This document shows positions 17,467 to 27,300 of a stretch of DNA of 64,000 nucleotides, piece by piece. Under the pieces are notes generated by a model that worked only from the letters and a program-made list of their open reading frames with translations, had not been told where the DNA came from and ran no database searches. How positions within the stretch are numbered: the stretch's first letter is position 1; each line of letters opens with the position of its first letter. Source of the stretch: Candidatus Nitrosocosmicus franklandus (lineage in GTDB: Archaea; Thermoproteota; Nitrososphaeria; Nitrososphaerales; Nitrososphaeraceae); NCBI RefSeq assembly GCF_900696045.1, contig NZ_LR216287.1, positions 2,337,854 through 2,401,853 of the forward strand, read 5' to 3'. Made by a program: the position numbers and the translations under genes.

Positions 17467-18420
17467 TTGGTTATCGTTTCGCAGGTTCCAATTGCTGTTT
17501 CAAAAGCTTATTGTCCTGGTCATGTCACTGGCTTTTTTTCTGCTCAGAACCAAGGAGATCCGGACTTGGATTTTAAATTTCAAGGATCTTTAGGCGCTGG
17601 ATTTAGTATTGACAGGGGGATTATCTCGACAGTGCGAGTCTTTCCTTCCTCTGATATGAATTACGAAATAAAGTTAAATGGTATGTTGGATTGTGAGTTG
17701 CGAGTTTCAAAATATGTGACCGAGTACTATTTGTCTCTAATACAAAAACCTGTTTTGATATCTATTGATCATGAATCTAACTTACCAATTGGATATGGAT
17801 TGGGCTCAAGTGGCTCTGCAGCGCTAGGTCTATCTTATGCCCTAAATGAGGCTCTTGGAACGGGGCTTTCAAGTCTCCAAGCAGCCCAAATGGCCCATCA
17901 GGCTGATATCGTTTGTAATACCGGAAGAGGCACAGTTGTATCAGAATATACTGGTGGGGTGGAACTGAGAACAAGTATTGGTGGCCCGGGGGTATGCCGA
18001 ATACAAAAAACTGAATTGTCTTCCGAATGGTGTGCTGTAATACTTTGTATGGAGCCAATAAAAACTGATATCTTTCTTTCAAAGTATCTGGGCGGGAGTA
18101 AATTTAGCAACATAAACGAAGTAGGCAAACAGATGGTAAAGCAACTGGGTCAATCCATGAGCGTTGAAAAATTTATGGATTTCTCTTTTAAATTTGCTTC
18201 ACTTTGTGGATTAACTGAGGGAAAATGTAAGGAACCACTTGCGCATCTTCGTTCTAAGGGTCTCAAATCTAGCGTAGCTTTGTTCGGACATACATTGTTT
18301 ACTCTAATTCCTAATTATCAATTAGGCCAAGTAATTGATATTCTAAAAAGATATCAAGGCGAGTTGATTATATGTCATGTTGACAACTTGGGTGCTAGGA
18401 TACTAAAAAAGGTAAGATAG
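17467..18420 (+). CDS. Pantoate kinase
   Basis: 317 residues, GHMP-kinase superfamily. It phosphorylates pantoate with ATP, the archaeal replacement for the first step of the bacterial pantothenate kinase route. The N terminus AYCPGHVTGFF and the ATP loop PIGYGLGSSGSAALGLSYAL (about 107-126) are typical. TTG start: no ATG or GTG lies between the upstream stop and the AYCPGH motif, and a TATA-like box precedes it. First gene of a four-gene CoA cluster, 11 nt before the next gene, which acts directly on its product. Confidence 0.9.
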   Translation: MVIVSQVPIAVSKAYCPGHVTGFFSAQNQGDPDLDFKFQGSLGAGFSIDRGIISTVRVFPSSDMNYEIKLNGMLDCELRVSKYVTEYYLSLIQKPVLISIDHESNLPIGYGLGSSGSAALGLSYALNEALGTGLSSLQAAQMAHQADIVCNTGRGTVVSEYTGGVELRTSIGGPGVCRIQKTELSSEWCAVILCMEPIKTDIFLSKYLGGSKFSNINEVGKQMVKQLGQSMSVEKFMDFSFKFASLCGLTEGKCKEPLAHLRSKGLKSSVALFGHTLFTLIPNYQLGQVIDILKRYQGELIICHVDNLGARILKKVR

Positions 18421-18431
18421 GATGAGTAAAT

Positions 18432-19202
18432 GTGAATAGAGATGTGACTATTCCTACAACACATCCAAGATATTTTTCACTGATGACACGAGAAAAAATA
18501 GTTGCAGGGTACAAGAATGGCTTAGTTGCTTTGGAGGGATTAATAGCGCATGGGAGAGGTGAATGCTTTGACTATTTGATTGGAGAGCGTACTACAGATT
18601 CTGCCAGGATGGCAATAGATGCAGCAGCAGCTCAGATACTGATCTCTAACTATCCAGTGATCTCTGTTAATGGAAATGTAGCTGCGTTGTGCCCTGATTT
18701 GCTTTGCTCATTGCATCGGTCAGTCAAAAAGTCAATGTTGGAAATCAACTTATTTTATTATACTAAAGAGCGAGAGTCAAAGATTTTTCAAGAGCTAGCA
18801 AAATATGGAGTTTCAAATGTATTGGGTACTAATCCTGATAATCTGGTTAGAATACCAGAACTTGAAAGTAATAGGAGACTTGTTGATAGCAACGGAATCT
18901 TTAAAGCTGATACTGTTTTCGTACCACTTGAAGACGGCGATCGAACTTTGGCATTAAAAAAAATGGGCAAAAAGGTGATTACAGTTGATTTAAATCCTCT
19001 TTCAAGAACCTCTATGGAAGCAAGTATTACTATAGTTGATAATATTATCAGAGTTATTCCATTACTCATTGAGCGAATTAAGTATCATGAAAAAAATTCT
19101 TCTGAAAGTGATCTTTATACAATTGTAAAAAGTTATGATAATAAAAAAGGCTTAAAAGATGCCCTGTTTATAATGAACAGATACAAGGAGGATCAAATTT
19201 AA
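18432..19202 (+). CDS. 4-phosphopantoate--beta-alanine ligase (phosphopantothenate synthetase)
   Basis: 256 residues. Joins 4-phosphopantoate and beta-alanine with ATP to form 4-phosphopantothenate, second step of the archaeal CoA route. The family start IPTTHPRYFSLMTREKIV is clear, with FDYLIGERTTDSA and the TVDLNPLSRTSMEASITIVD region near the C terminus containing the conserved Asn/Asp/Arg residues. GTG start, since ATG three bases earlier runs at once into TGA. Directly follows pantoate kinase. Confidence 0.9.
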   Translation: MNRDVTIPTTHPRYFSLMTREKIVAGYKNGLVALEGLIAHGRGECFDYLIGERTTDSARMAIDAAAAQILISNYPVISVNGNVAALCPDLLCSLHRSVKKSMLEINLFYYTKERESKIFQELAKYGVSNVLGTNPDNLVRIPELESNRRLVDSNGIFKADTVFVPLEDGDRTLALKKMGKKVITVDLNPLSRTSMEASITIVDNIIRVIPLLIERIKYHEKNSSESDLYTIVKSYDNKKGLKDALFIMNRYKEDQI

Positions 19203-19266
19203 TGATATTTTTTTTCAATAACACTGATCTTAAGAATGCTGAAATTATCAGTGGGTATACAGTGAT

Positions 19267-20127
19267 ATGAGTCCTAGTATTCACGATATACTACAGAAAA
19301 AAAAGAAAGCTGAAAAAATTGCAGTTATTACTGCCTATGATTTTACTAGTGCAAAAATTTGCGACGAAGCGGGTATAGATATAGCGTTGGTGGGTGACAG
19401 CGCCGGGATGGTTATGATGGGGAATTCCTCTACTATAGCCGTTACTATGGAAGAGATGATGAGTTTCTGTAAAAGTGTTGTAAACGGAACAAAAAATGCT
19501 TTGATTGTTGCGGATATGCCGTTTGGCTCATATCAAGTTGATATGACGTTGGCTGTTGCAAACGCCGTTAAGTTAATCAAGTTGGGATGCCATGCAGTAA
19601 AGATCGAGGGTGGACTTGAAGTAATTCCTTTGATTCGAAGACTAACAGAGTATGGAATCCCAGTAATGGGACATATTGGATTAAAGCCACAAACAACAGT
19701 TCTTTGGCAGGGGTACAAGGTACAGGGAAAGACTTCTGATGCTGCTATAGAACTATATGATCAAGCAATCGAAATAGAGAAAGCCGGTGCCTTCAGTCTT
19801 GTACTGGAATTGGTTACAAAAGAAGTATCAAATGAAATTTCCAGAGCATTGACAATCCCGACTATTGGAATAGGATCAGGTTCTGGATGCGATGGCCAGG
19901 TTATAGTTTATCATGATCTATTAGGTCTATTTAATAACTTTAAACCAAAATTTGTAAAGAGATACCTAGATTCATTTACATTAAGCGTAGAAGCAGTAAA
20001 GAGATACAAATCAGAAATACTTTCTGGTATTTTTCCAGGTGAAGAACATGCTTTTTCGATGCCTGAAGAGGAATCAATAAACTTTACAAATTATCTTTCC
20101 ACTATGAGAAGTCGCCATGGATCTTAA
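19267..20127 (+). CDS. panB: 3-methyl-2-oxobutanoate hydroxymethyltransferase (ketopantoate hydroxymethyltransferase)
   Basis: 286 residues, slightly longer than the bacterial enzyme. Transfers a hydroxymethyl group from methylene-tetrahydropterin to ketoisovalerate, giving ketopantoate. Family pieces are clear: VGDSAGMVMMG, IVADMPFGSYQ, AVKIEGG, VMGHIGLKPQ, LVLELV and IGIGSGSGCDGQV. Third gene of the CoA cluster. Ketopantoate reductase, the enzyme between PanB and pantoate kinase, is not in this window. Confidence 0.95.
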   Translation: MSPSIHDILQKKKKAEKIAVITAYDFTSAKICDEAGIDIALVGDSAGMVMMGNSSTIAVTMEEMMSFCKSVVNGTKNALIVADMPFGSYQVDMTLAVANAVKLIKLGCHAVKIEGGLEVIPLIRRLTEYGIPVMGHIGLKPQTTVLWQGYKVQGKTSDAAIELYDQAIEIEKAGAFSLVLELVTKEVSNEISRALTIPTIGIGSGSGCDGQVIVYHDLLGLFNNFKPKFVKRYLDSFTLSVEAVKRYKSEILSGIFPGEEHAFSMPEEESINFTNYLSTMRSRHGS

Positions 20128-20154
20128 GAAATAAAAATCAAGGGAATTTGCAAA

Positions 20155-21603
20155 ATGGGAAAGAATAATAGTAGTAAAAATATCAAATATTTAGATAATT
20201 CTGCTTTTTCTGAACTGACTGATTGTCATCCATCAAAGGACATTAAAGGATCGTTAGGACAGGAGTTTAGGAGTAAAAAGATAGTCGTATGTGTGACAGG
20301 CAGTGTGGCATGCTACAAAGCAATTGATCTTATTCGTACTTTTATGAGACATGGTGCCGAAGTATACGTAGTAATTTCGAAAACTGTTGAAAAATTTATG
20401 AACAAAGAATATTTTGCTTGGGCTAGTGGTAATGAAGTAGTTTCAGAACTAACCGGTGAATTAGAACACGTTAAAGTGGCCAATTACAATACGTCAGACT
20501 TGATTGTAGTTTATCCATGTACCGCTAATACCATCGGTAAATTTGCAAGTGGAATAGATGATACACCTGTAACCTCTGTATTATCCATAGGATTAGGGTC
20601 GGCGATTCCAATAATCATAGCACCAGCGATGCATGAAGCAATGTATTATAATGATATAATAAAATCAAACATCCAGAAATTAGAGAATATGGGCGTGATG
20701 TTTTCTACACCTGTTATGGAAGAAGATAAAGCCAAGGTGGCCCCAATTGATCTAGTACTTTCACAAAGTATTTCAGCTATTCTGTCACATGCTACTTCGA
20801 TTAATCCCATACCATCACAGGTTGAAACCAACTGGAATTTCTTTTGTAAGAATGAAGTTGATCGACTTTCTGATATCAAAGATAAAGATTTGTTATTTTA
20901 TTTTACTAATAAGAAGATTATGATATCCGTAGGCAGTACAATTGAATATATAGATCCGATAAGGATTATTACTAATACAAGCTCAGGAAAAATGGGCCTC
21001 TCCTTGATAAAACAGTCTCTCAAATATGGTTTAGATGTTACTATAGTGAAAGGTATGACTCAAATCGATGAAAAATTTAAAGAAATCTCTTCTACTCGCT
21101 TCAACAACCGTCTTCAAATAATAGAAACTAAAACAACAGATCAAATGGCTGAGGCTATTGTTAGAGAGCTAGAGAGGACCAATTACGACTTTGTAATATT
21201 GGCTGCAGCGGTTTCAGATTTCAAGCCTAGTACTACCTCTGAAAAGAAAATCTCAACGGATAATCCTTCGTTACAGCTGAATCTTGTACCTACTATTAAA
21301 ATTGTTGAAAAAGTAAAACATATTCAAAAAAGCACGTTTCTTGTAGCGTTCAAAGCAGAATATCGAGTTGGAATTCAAAACCTGTTAACAAGATCATGGC
21401 ATAAATTGGTTCAGTCTAGATCGGATTTAATAATTGCCAATGATGTAGGATTAGAAGAATCTGTAATTGGCTCTGATACAAACAAGATAACCGCGTTAGA
21501 TAGAGAACGAAACTATTTCGATTTTCCACCAGATAAAAAGGATGGCGTAGCAGAAAACATATTCAAACTAATTTATTTTAAACTACATCAAAGCAATACA
21601 TAG
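20155..21603 (+). CDS. coaBC: Bifunctional phosphopantothenoylcysteine decarboxylase / phosphopantothenate--cysteine ligase
   Basis: 482 residues, longer than usual (about 400) through a 40-residue N-terminal extension rich in Ser/Asn/Lys. The flavoprotein decarboxylase half begins IVVCVTGSVACYKAIDLIR; its substrate loop reads PAMHEAMY where bacteria have PAMN. The ligase half starts near residue 260 (MISVGSTIEYIDPIRIITNTSSGKMG) and has the AAAVSDFKP motif. Together they make 4'-phosphopantetheine from the product of the gene two places upstream. Last gene of the CoA cluster, 27 nt after panB. Confidence 0.93.
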   Translation: MGKNNSSKNIKYLDNSAFSELTDCHPSKDIKGSLGQEFRSKKIVVCVTGSVACYKAIDLIRTFMRHGAEVYVVISKTVEKFMNKEYFAWASGNEVVSELTGELEHVKVANYNTSDLIVVYPCTANTIGKFASGIDDTPVTSVLSIGLGSAIPIIIAPAMHEAMYYNDIIKSNIQKLENMGVMFSTPVMEEDKAKVAPIDLVLSQSISAILSHATSINPIPSQVETNWNFFCKNEVDRLSDIKDKDLLFYFTNKKIMISVGSTIEYIDPIRIITNTSSGKMGLSLIKQSLKYGLDVTIVKGMTQIDEKFKEISSTRFNNRLQIIETKTTDQMAEAIVRELERTNYDFVILAAAVSDFKPSTTSEKKISTDNPSLQLNLVPTIKIVEKVKHIQKSTFLVAFKAEYRVGIQNLLTRSWHKLVQSRSDLIIANDVGLEESVIGSDTNKITALDRERNYFDFPPDKKDGVAENIFKLIYFKLHQSNT

Positions 21604-21715
21604 GATGTGTGTATCTGTTTTCTAGATTACTTGTAAGTATTTGTAATCTGGATGGTAATTACGAGTCATCAGTATTTAAATAAAATTATAAAGAACTCGA
21701 AACAAAAACAATTAT

Positions 21716-22570
21716 TTGTCTTTAAGAAAATTACTGGAACGTGAAAATAGTATCTTAGTTATGCCTGGTGTTTATGATGCTCTAACAGCAAAAATTGCAG
21801 AACACGTGGGCTTTGAAGCAATATTTCAAACCGGTTATGGAACATCGGCTTCTATGTTGGCTTTACCTGACTTTGGTTTTTTAAGTATTACAGAGACCTT
21901 AGATACGGCGCGTCGGATAACCAGGGCAGTAGATATTCCTTTGATAGTTGACGTGGATACGGGTTACGGTAATCCTTTGACTGTGGCCAAACTTGTTGAG
22001 GATTTACTCAGGATTGGTGCATCGGGTATGTTTATTGAAGATCAAGTCTGGCCAAAGAGATGCGGGCATATGAGAGGAAAGGAAGTGATTGATTCAAACG
22101 AATACGTGCAAAAGCTCAAATCAGCTATTGATGCTAAGAAAGGAAATTCAGAATTTCTTATAGTGGCACGAACAGATGCCGCGGCTCCACTAGGTCTCGA
22201 TGAGGCTATCAGACGGGGAAAATTATACAAAGAGATAGGTGCAGACATAGTTTTTGTAGAAGCTCCTCATTCTATTGAAGATATGAAAATGGTATCTGCA
22301 CAGATAGATGCTCCTTTGGTAGCTAATATTATTGAGGAGGGGGTTACTCCTAATCTAACCGCTTCTGAATTGTTGGATTTAGGTTACAAAATTGCATTAT
22401 TCCCGCTTTCAGGATTGTATTCTTCTACGTATGCGATTTATAATACTTTTGATACCTTGAAACGAACTGGCACTACAAAATCAATGAAGGAGAAAATGAT
22501 GAAGTTCAAGGAATTCAATGAGTTAGTTGAACTAGATAAATATATGAAAATGGAGAATAAATATGCTTGA
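21716..22570 (+). CDS. PEP mutase / isocitrate lyase superfamily enzyme (oxaloacetate decarboxylase or carboxyphosphonoenolpyruvate mutase-like)
   Basis: 284 residues, a TIM barrel. Motifs: PGVYDALTAKIAE, DVDTGYGNP with the metal-binding aspartates, IEDQVWPKRCGHM containing the superfamily K-R-C-G-H signature, and ARTDAA. The KRCGH cysteine points to a lyase of the methylisocitrate lyase/oxaloacetate decarboxylase kind rather than a PEP mutase (inference). TTG start; TATA-like AATTATAAA (21684-21692) is about 28 nt upstream. Its TGA overlaps the TTG of the following membrane protein by four bases. Confidence 0.75.
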   Translation: MSLRKLLERENSILVMPGVYDALTAKIAEHVGFEAIFQTGYGTSASMLALPDFGFLSITETLDTARRITRAVDIPLIVDVDTGYGNPLTVAKLVEDLLRIGASGMFIEDQVWPKRCGHMRGKEVIDSNEYVQKLKSAIDAKKGNSEFLIVARTDAAAPLGLDEAIRRGKLYKEIGADIVFVEAPHSIEDMKMVSAQIDAPLVANIIEEGVTPNLTASELLDLGYKIALFPLSGLYSSTYAIYNTFDTLKRTGTTKSMKEKMMKFKEFNELVELDKYMKMENKYA

Positions 22571-24105
22571 ATTTTTTATTAAATAGATTACTACCCCTTT
22601 TTATCATAACTGTTTTCTGTATTGGTTGTATAATCCGTACTATTCCCGTATATCTGAATTATCCTTATCCAATTGGATATGATTCTATAAATTACTATTT
22701 GCCTCTTTTATATAACTTTTCTGAGAATGGGATCAACTGGTCGACATCATATCCAATCTATTTGTTTGCAGTTTCTTCTTTCTCCGAAATATTTATGATA
22801 GATCCATACACTTCTTTCAATTTTTTCAATATTTTCTTGTATGGTGTATTAGGTGTTTCTCTCTTTTTACTGTTTACAAAAGTAATGAACATTTCTCCTA
22901 CTCGGAGTATTTTGTTTTCCTTATTCGTATTGGTTCAATTGAGTACCTTGCGTATATCTTGGGACCTGTATAGAGATTTACTCTCTATAATCTTTTTTAA
23001 TTTTAGTCTTTTATTAATAAATGGCGTTTATCAAAATAGTAAAATATCTTACCAATCAGGTTTATCCTATTTACTACTATTTTGTCTCATACTGGTCAGT
23101 GTATTGACTGATCGAATGGTTTCTATACTTCTTATTTTTGCCTCATTAATTTGTGCTCTATTGTTTAGGAATAAATATCTGTTGTTAATCTCTTCTTCGT
23201 TTGTTATACTATTTATCTCTTATCTGATTGCATTTGATAAGATTTCGATTTTTTCTATGGATTCAGGTATTATTCAGACATTGGTCGATCCTGTATATGA
23301 CCTTAACTCGTACTCAATTATTGAAATAATTGTATTATTCGTTTCCTTATATGGAATTCTTATTCCATTTTTTGTGTATGGTTTTTTGAAACCATTGTTA
23401 GCTTTCTTACCTTTGAAAGTCCCAACAATAATTGCCTTGGTTTGTTCTTTTAGCTGGATTATAGTTCCTAACTATGAATATCTAGTTCCCGAACGCTGGG
23501 TTATTATTTCTGGTCTATTTATCTCCATCTTTTCCGCGCATGGTTTCTCTTTGCTAAACACCTCCATAAAATCTGGGTTTTTGAGGGCGATTACTTTTGC
23601 CACATTCTTTTCTTTCTTTATTATTTATGGTATTGTATTCATACTCTCTCCTCAGTTTGGAACTATTTCTACGATACCAGGGTATTTTGGCAATCTAACA
23701 CAATTTATTATGCCAATCTCTATGTCTATCAATTCATTTGATATAGATCAGAATAAAGATATAGTGCAATTGATCGACTGGATCAATAGAAATACACAAG
23801 GAAATTCTATTGTTATTGGTTCTATTCATTGGAGGGGTTGGTTTTCTTTGTTCTTAGATCCTGAAATTGATTTCAAGTACGAAGAAAATACTCTACAACC
23901 TTTAAGTTTTAAAAATAATTCTCTCTTTGAAAATTCTGGGCTAGGACTATGTAATATGACCTCGAGTAACTCGGATTCCACGTCTGCAACGATATTGCTT
24001 GTTTCAAGTAACGACTCTATTTTGAAAGATCTGTCATCTTTTAAGATTCAAGAATTTGGGCAGTTTGCTGTGTACAATATTAGTAAAATACTTTGTAATT
24101 ACTAG
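22567..24105 (+). CDS. Polytopic membrane protein, possible GT-C glycosyltransferase
   Basis: 512 residues with about 11-13 hydrophobic segments and a soluble C-terminal part of roughly 110 residues. The first extracellular loop, after the first membrane helix, holds YPIGYDSINYYLPLLY, a place where GT-C enzymes keep an acidic catalytic residue; this and the neighbouring glycosyltransferases suggest lipid-linked sugar transfer at the cell surface. No family signature is certain. TTG start overlaps the preceding stop (TTGA). Convergent with the GT2 gene, 23 bp apart. Confidence 0.55.
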   Translation: MNFLLNRLLPLFIITVFCIGCIIRTIPVYLNYPYPIGYDSINYYLPLLYNFSENGINWSTSYPIYLFAVSSFSEIFMIDPYTSFNFFNIFLYGVLGVSLFLLFTKVMNISPTRSILFSLFVLVQLSTLRISWDLYRDLLSIIFFNFSLLLINGVYQNSKISYQSGLSYLLLFCLILVSVLTDRMVSILLIFASLICALLFRNKYLLLISSSFVILFISYLIAFDKISIFSMDSGIIQTLVDPVYDLNSYSIIEIIVLFVSLYGILIPFFVYGFLKPLLAFLPLKVPTIIALVCSFSWIIVPNYEYLVPERWVIISGLFISIFSAHGFSLLNTSIKSGFLRAITFATFFSFFIIYGIVFILSPQFGTISTIPGYFGNLTQFIMPISMSINSFDIDQNKDIVQLIDWINRNTQGNSIVIGSIHWRGWFSLFLDPEIDFKYEENTLQPLSFKNNSLFENSGLGLCNMTSSNSDSTSATILLVSSNDSILKDLSSFKIQEFGQFAVYNISKILCNY

Positions 24106-24128
24106 TAACGCCAATGTGTAAATATTTA

Positions 24129-24965
24129 CTATTTGATTCTAAGAACAGACTTTATCTTATCAATTTGCTCTTGTCTCAAATATTTTCTGATATCTTCTGG
24201 ATACATACTGTCATAACCTGTTTCTTTTGGTTTGTAGCTAATATAATGATAAATCATATACAACGCACCCATTCTTCCAATAGGTTTGCCTGTGATAAAA
24301 TATTTTAAAAATCTTCCAAACGCAAAAAGTGGATGATATCCAAGTGTTCTCATACTTGCCCCAAATTCATAAAAGTGATGATTTTGACCCAATGGGCGTG
24401 TATGTTCAAATCTAGCTCCTCTAAGAATCATATACCTCATCTTTGCTTTCAATGCGGTAATCAATACGACTGATTCATAACCCATTTTTTCTGGATAAAG
24501 ATAATGAGCATTGTTAAAAAAGGAGTTTCGTACAAACCTGCCTGCACCATGAGGTTTTTCGTACCTGTTCTCATCGTATCTGCCAGATACTATTGCTAGA
24601 TCTTGGTTATTGTCCATCAACGAAATAATCTTTTCTGCATAATCTTGCTCATAGATAGTGTCATCTGTTCCTATCATATGATAGTCGGTAGGTTTCAAGT
24701 TATGTTCTCTTGAAAATTGTATTGCCTTATTCCAATTCTTAACAATTCTGGTTACATCGTATCCCATATCGGGGTTGGTTATGACAAATAGATTTTGCAT
24801 TTCTCCGCTCATTCTTTTTAGTATCTCTGGGGTCCTATCAGTGGAACCATCGTCAATAGTTATGATATATTCGGGTTTAATCGTTTGATTATGTAGTGAA
24901 AGGATTGCTTTCTCAATTGTGTCTTCTGAATTCCTACACGTAACAATCACATAATAATTCCCCAT
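24129..24965 (-). CDS. Family 2 glycosyltransferase
   Basis: 278 residues, GT-A fold. YYVIVTCRNSEDTIEKAILS opens the nucleotide-binding part, IDDGSTDRTPEI is the classic GT2 acidic motif, and IGTDDTIYEQDY supplies a second DD in place of DxD. The C-terminal third (RPLGQNHHFYEFGASMRTLG) could carry acceptor specificity. Probably adds a sugar to a surface glycan. First of three minus-strand glycosyltransferase genes in a row. Confidence 0.88.
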   Translation of the reverse strand: MGNYYVIVTCRNSEDTIEKAILSLHNQTIKPEYIITIDDGSTDRTPEILKRMSGEMQNLFVITNPDMGYDVTRIVKNWNKAIQFSREHNLKPTDYHMIGTDDTIYEQDYAEKIISLMDNNQDLAIVSGRYDENRYEKPHGAGRFVRNSFFNNAHYLYPEKMGYESVVLITALKAKMRYMILRGARFEHTRPLGQNHHFYEFGASMRTLGYHPLFAFGRFLKYFITGKPIGRMGALYMIYHYISYKPKETGYDSMYPEDIRKYLRQEQIDKIKSVLRIK

Positions 24966-25086
24966 GTAGTAAAAAAAATTAGTAATGATATAAGGATTTT
25001 GTAATCTAAAAGAGGTGGGATAGTCTTTATGTTTGTTTAGATCTTCTGCTGCCGTTCGTTTCTAAGTTAAATTGATATTCGATCAT

Positions 25087-26235
25087 TCATGCCTGTTTGT
25101 ATGCTTCAAATATGTTATCCTCATAATTTTCCCACAACAAATTACTGCGTGCAAATTCGTAGGTTTTGAGGCGTTTGGAGTACAAATCTTCCATATCGTC
25201 AAACAGAAATTTTAGTTTCTTTTGTAAATCCTTATAGTCCTCAAAAGAAAGACAATGATCCATCAAGGTATCAAACACGGGAACAAAACCAGAAGAAGAC
25301 AATACAAATAAACCTGCATGAGCGTATTCATAAGCCTTATTGGGGCTGATAAAAATATGAGACCAATGAGCTCTAAAAGGTATAATTCCTATTGAATGGT
25401 TTTGCATCTGTCTGTACATTTCCTTTCTACCCAAAAATCCCAAAAATTCTGTGGTAGGTGTTGATTCGCTCTTCCATCCTATTATGTACAATTTTCCAAT
25501 ATCGTTGATCAGATCATTATTAAACAAATCTATGAATCCGTCAATATTTCTATGAATTGATTTAAGTGCTCCAGTTGGTTCTACCCCTGCATAAACTGAA
25601 GATTTGTGTTGATGAAAAACTGGTCTTGGAATCCAATCAATTTCACTCTTCAATGGAAAGTTTGGAACAAGATATACCTTCTTTCCCACTTTCTCTAAGT
25701 CTTTAACTATTGTGCTTGATACTGTAATTGTTGGTGTAGAAGAAACTAGTTCTTTCTCCAGACTTGACCATACTTTTACATATCTGGATTTCAGAAAGTT
25801 CCTAAGGTGTCTTTCGAAGACCTTATGGAGTCTTTCGGACTTGCCCGATTTGATTGTATTTGTACTTGCATCTGATTCAAGTTGTCTCATTAAGTAAATC
25901 GACCAATATTCATGGTTATCGTAAACAACGGGGTAAGCGTTAATCTCTTTGGCCATTTTTGCCGAAAACACATTGTGAGCGTGAATAATATCTGGTCTTA
26001 CTTCCGCAAGGACTTTATTCATCTGCTTCTTTAATTTAGACCAATACACAGGAAACCTGTTTCTGGACCGCGAATTCCATGGAATTACAAAGTTCTTTTC
26101 AAAAATTGATTCATAATTTTGGGATGTTTTTCTACCTGCAAAATACACTTTATGTCCCCTATTCTTGGAGCTTATAGCAGCTTTTTCAATTCTCCAGTCT
26201 GGAAGCGAGCTATCGGAAAGGTGTAGTATCCGCAT
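25087..26235 (-). CDS. Glycosyltransferase, GT4-like (copy A of an inverted pair)
   Basis: 382 residues, GT-B fold. The N-terminal domain starts MRILHLSDSSLPDWRIEKAA and contains PDIIHAHNVFSAKMAKEI; the C-terminal donor domain has SPNKAYEYAHAGLFVLSS, the usual E-x7-E-like region. It is a close paralogue of the gene at 27301-28446 on the opposite strand: three blocks are identical at the DNA level while the parts between differ strongly (for example residues about 130-200 and 230-290). That pattern suggests domain shuffling or gene conversion, with changed acceptor or donor use. Confidence 0.85.
   Translation of the reverse strand: MRILHLSDSSLPDWRIEKAAISSKNRGHKVYFAGRKTSQNYESIFEKNFVIPWNSRSRNRFPVYWSKLKKQMNKVLAEVRPDIIHAHNVFSAKMAKEINAYPVVYDNHEYWSIYLMRQLESDASTNTIKSGKSERLHKVFERHLRNFLKSRYVKVWSSLEKELVSSTPTITVSSTIVKDLEKVGKKVYLVPNFPLKSEIDWIPRPVFHQHKSSVYAGVEPTGALKSIHRNIDGFIDLFNNDLINDIGKLYIIGWKSESTPTTEFLGFLGRKEMYRQMQNHSIGIIPFRAHWSHIFISPNKAYEYAHAGLFVLSSSGFVPVFDTLMDHCLSFEDYKDLQKKLKFLFDDMEDLYSKRLKTYEFARSNLLWENYEDNIFEAYKQA
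25098..26208. repeat. Left arm of a patchy inverted repeat
   Basis: Three blocks in this arm are perfect inverse matches to the right arm: 25098-25176 (79 bp) with 28357-28435; 25901-26028 (128 bp) with 27517-27644; 26135-26208 (74 bp) with 27334-27407. DNA between blocks is diverged. I compared the blocks base by base by eye. Confidence 0.9.
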
Positions 26236-26290
26236 CTCTATCTAATTACCATTAAAACATTGCAAAGTATATCTACCTACTATCCTAAAT

Positions 26291-27184
26291 TTAGGAGATG
26301 CTTTCATAGATTTGCAATACCTTTTTTGTTACATTTGTCGGTTCGTTTGCGGCCGGCAAACTGTTCCAAGATCTGAATGCATAGTCAATGACTCTTAGTC
26401 CACAAGCCAAAGCTTCAAGGGCTGTTTTGCTAAAGTTATTTAATAAATTATCATTTACATATCTTATGTCTACATAAGTATCGAACTTTTTGAGGAATTC
26501 AGGCATCTTTTCATAACTTATTGGATACTTGGTACGATCGATAATCTGCAGGTTGTCTAAGCCGTGATTCTTACAATAGTTTATTATCCAACTAGAGTTC
26601 GATGTCGCTTCTGTGCTGAATGTAAAAGCATTATTTCTGGAACTGTTTTCTTTTGCACCCGATTGGAAAAAATGATCAGTATCTACTGGATTAGGAAGGA
26701 TGATTGGAGTTGCCTTTTTTATCTTATCACGCAAGTCAGGGGTAGAAAGGAATATCTTATCCGCATATTCTTCTGCTAACAAATTGTTTCTTTCCCTTAT
26801 TCGATTCGAATTATAGTTTTTAAATAACAGTTTTGGAATGGAAGTGATTTTCTGATTTGAATAATTTTGTTTAATTCCTCTCAGATCTGATCCATGAAAA
26901 TGCATTATGATTTTTATTCTGTTTTCTAATTTTTTTTTTAGATACAACAATACTTCTGTGCGACTATGGATGTGCAAAACGTCCGCCTGATTTGCTTGCT
27001 TTAGACAGAATTCAAGAAAACTATTTTCATCAATAAATTCGACAAGATCTTTATAAAAGTCGTAAATACCATAAGGATCATAATTAACTCTTCGTATGAC
27101 TTTAGCATTGTGACCCATGTTGTTTTGATATTTAGCTAAAATACACGCCACACCAGACTGATCCCAGACATGAATGATGTTCAA
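26291..27184 (-). CDS. Glycosyltransferase, GT-B fold, between the inverted pair
   Basis: 297 residues, short for a two-domain GT-B enzyme. The N-terminal domain (MNIIHVWDQSGVACILAKY, then DVLHIHSRTEVLLYLKK) and the C-terminal end (FSKTALEALACGLRVIDY) match GT4-like enzymes; the glutamate of TALEALACG is the donor-binding acid. The middle is unusually compact. It lies between two inverted copies of another glycosyltransferase gene, so an inversion between these would flip this gene and its promoter. Confidence 0.75.
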   Translation of the reverse strand: MNIIHVWDQSGVACILAKYQNNMGHNAKVIRRVNYDPYGIYDFYKDLVEFIDENSFLEFCLKQANQADVLHIHSRTEVLLYLKKKLENRIKIIMHFHGSDLRGIKQNYSNQKITSIPKLLFKNYNSNRIRERNNLLAEEYADKIFLSTPDLRDKIKKATPIILPNPVDTDHFFQSGAKENSSRNNAFTFSTEATSNSSWIINYCKNHGLDNLQIIDRTKYPISYEKMPEFLKKFDTYVDIRYVNDNLLNNFSKTALEALACGLRVIDYAFRSWNSLPAANEPTNVTKKVLQIYESIS

Positions 27185-27267
27185 CTAAGATTAATTTAAC
27201 ATTGTATATACTCTTATGAATATTTATGGATAAAATGAAGCAAAACTCGAAAAATGAATCATTAACA

Positions 27268-27276
27268 CTTATAAAT
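27268..27276 (+). promoter_or_regulatory. TATA-like element for glycosyltransferase copy B
   Basis: CTTATAAAT centred about 29 nt before the TTG at 27301; supports a leaderless TTG start. Confidence 0.5.
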
Positions 27277-27300
27277 TTCTCGGATTGACCGATCTGTTAT

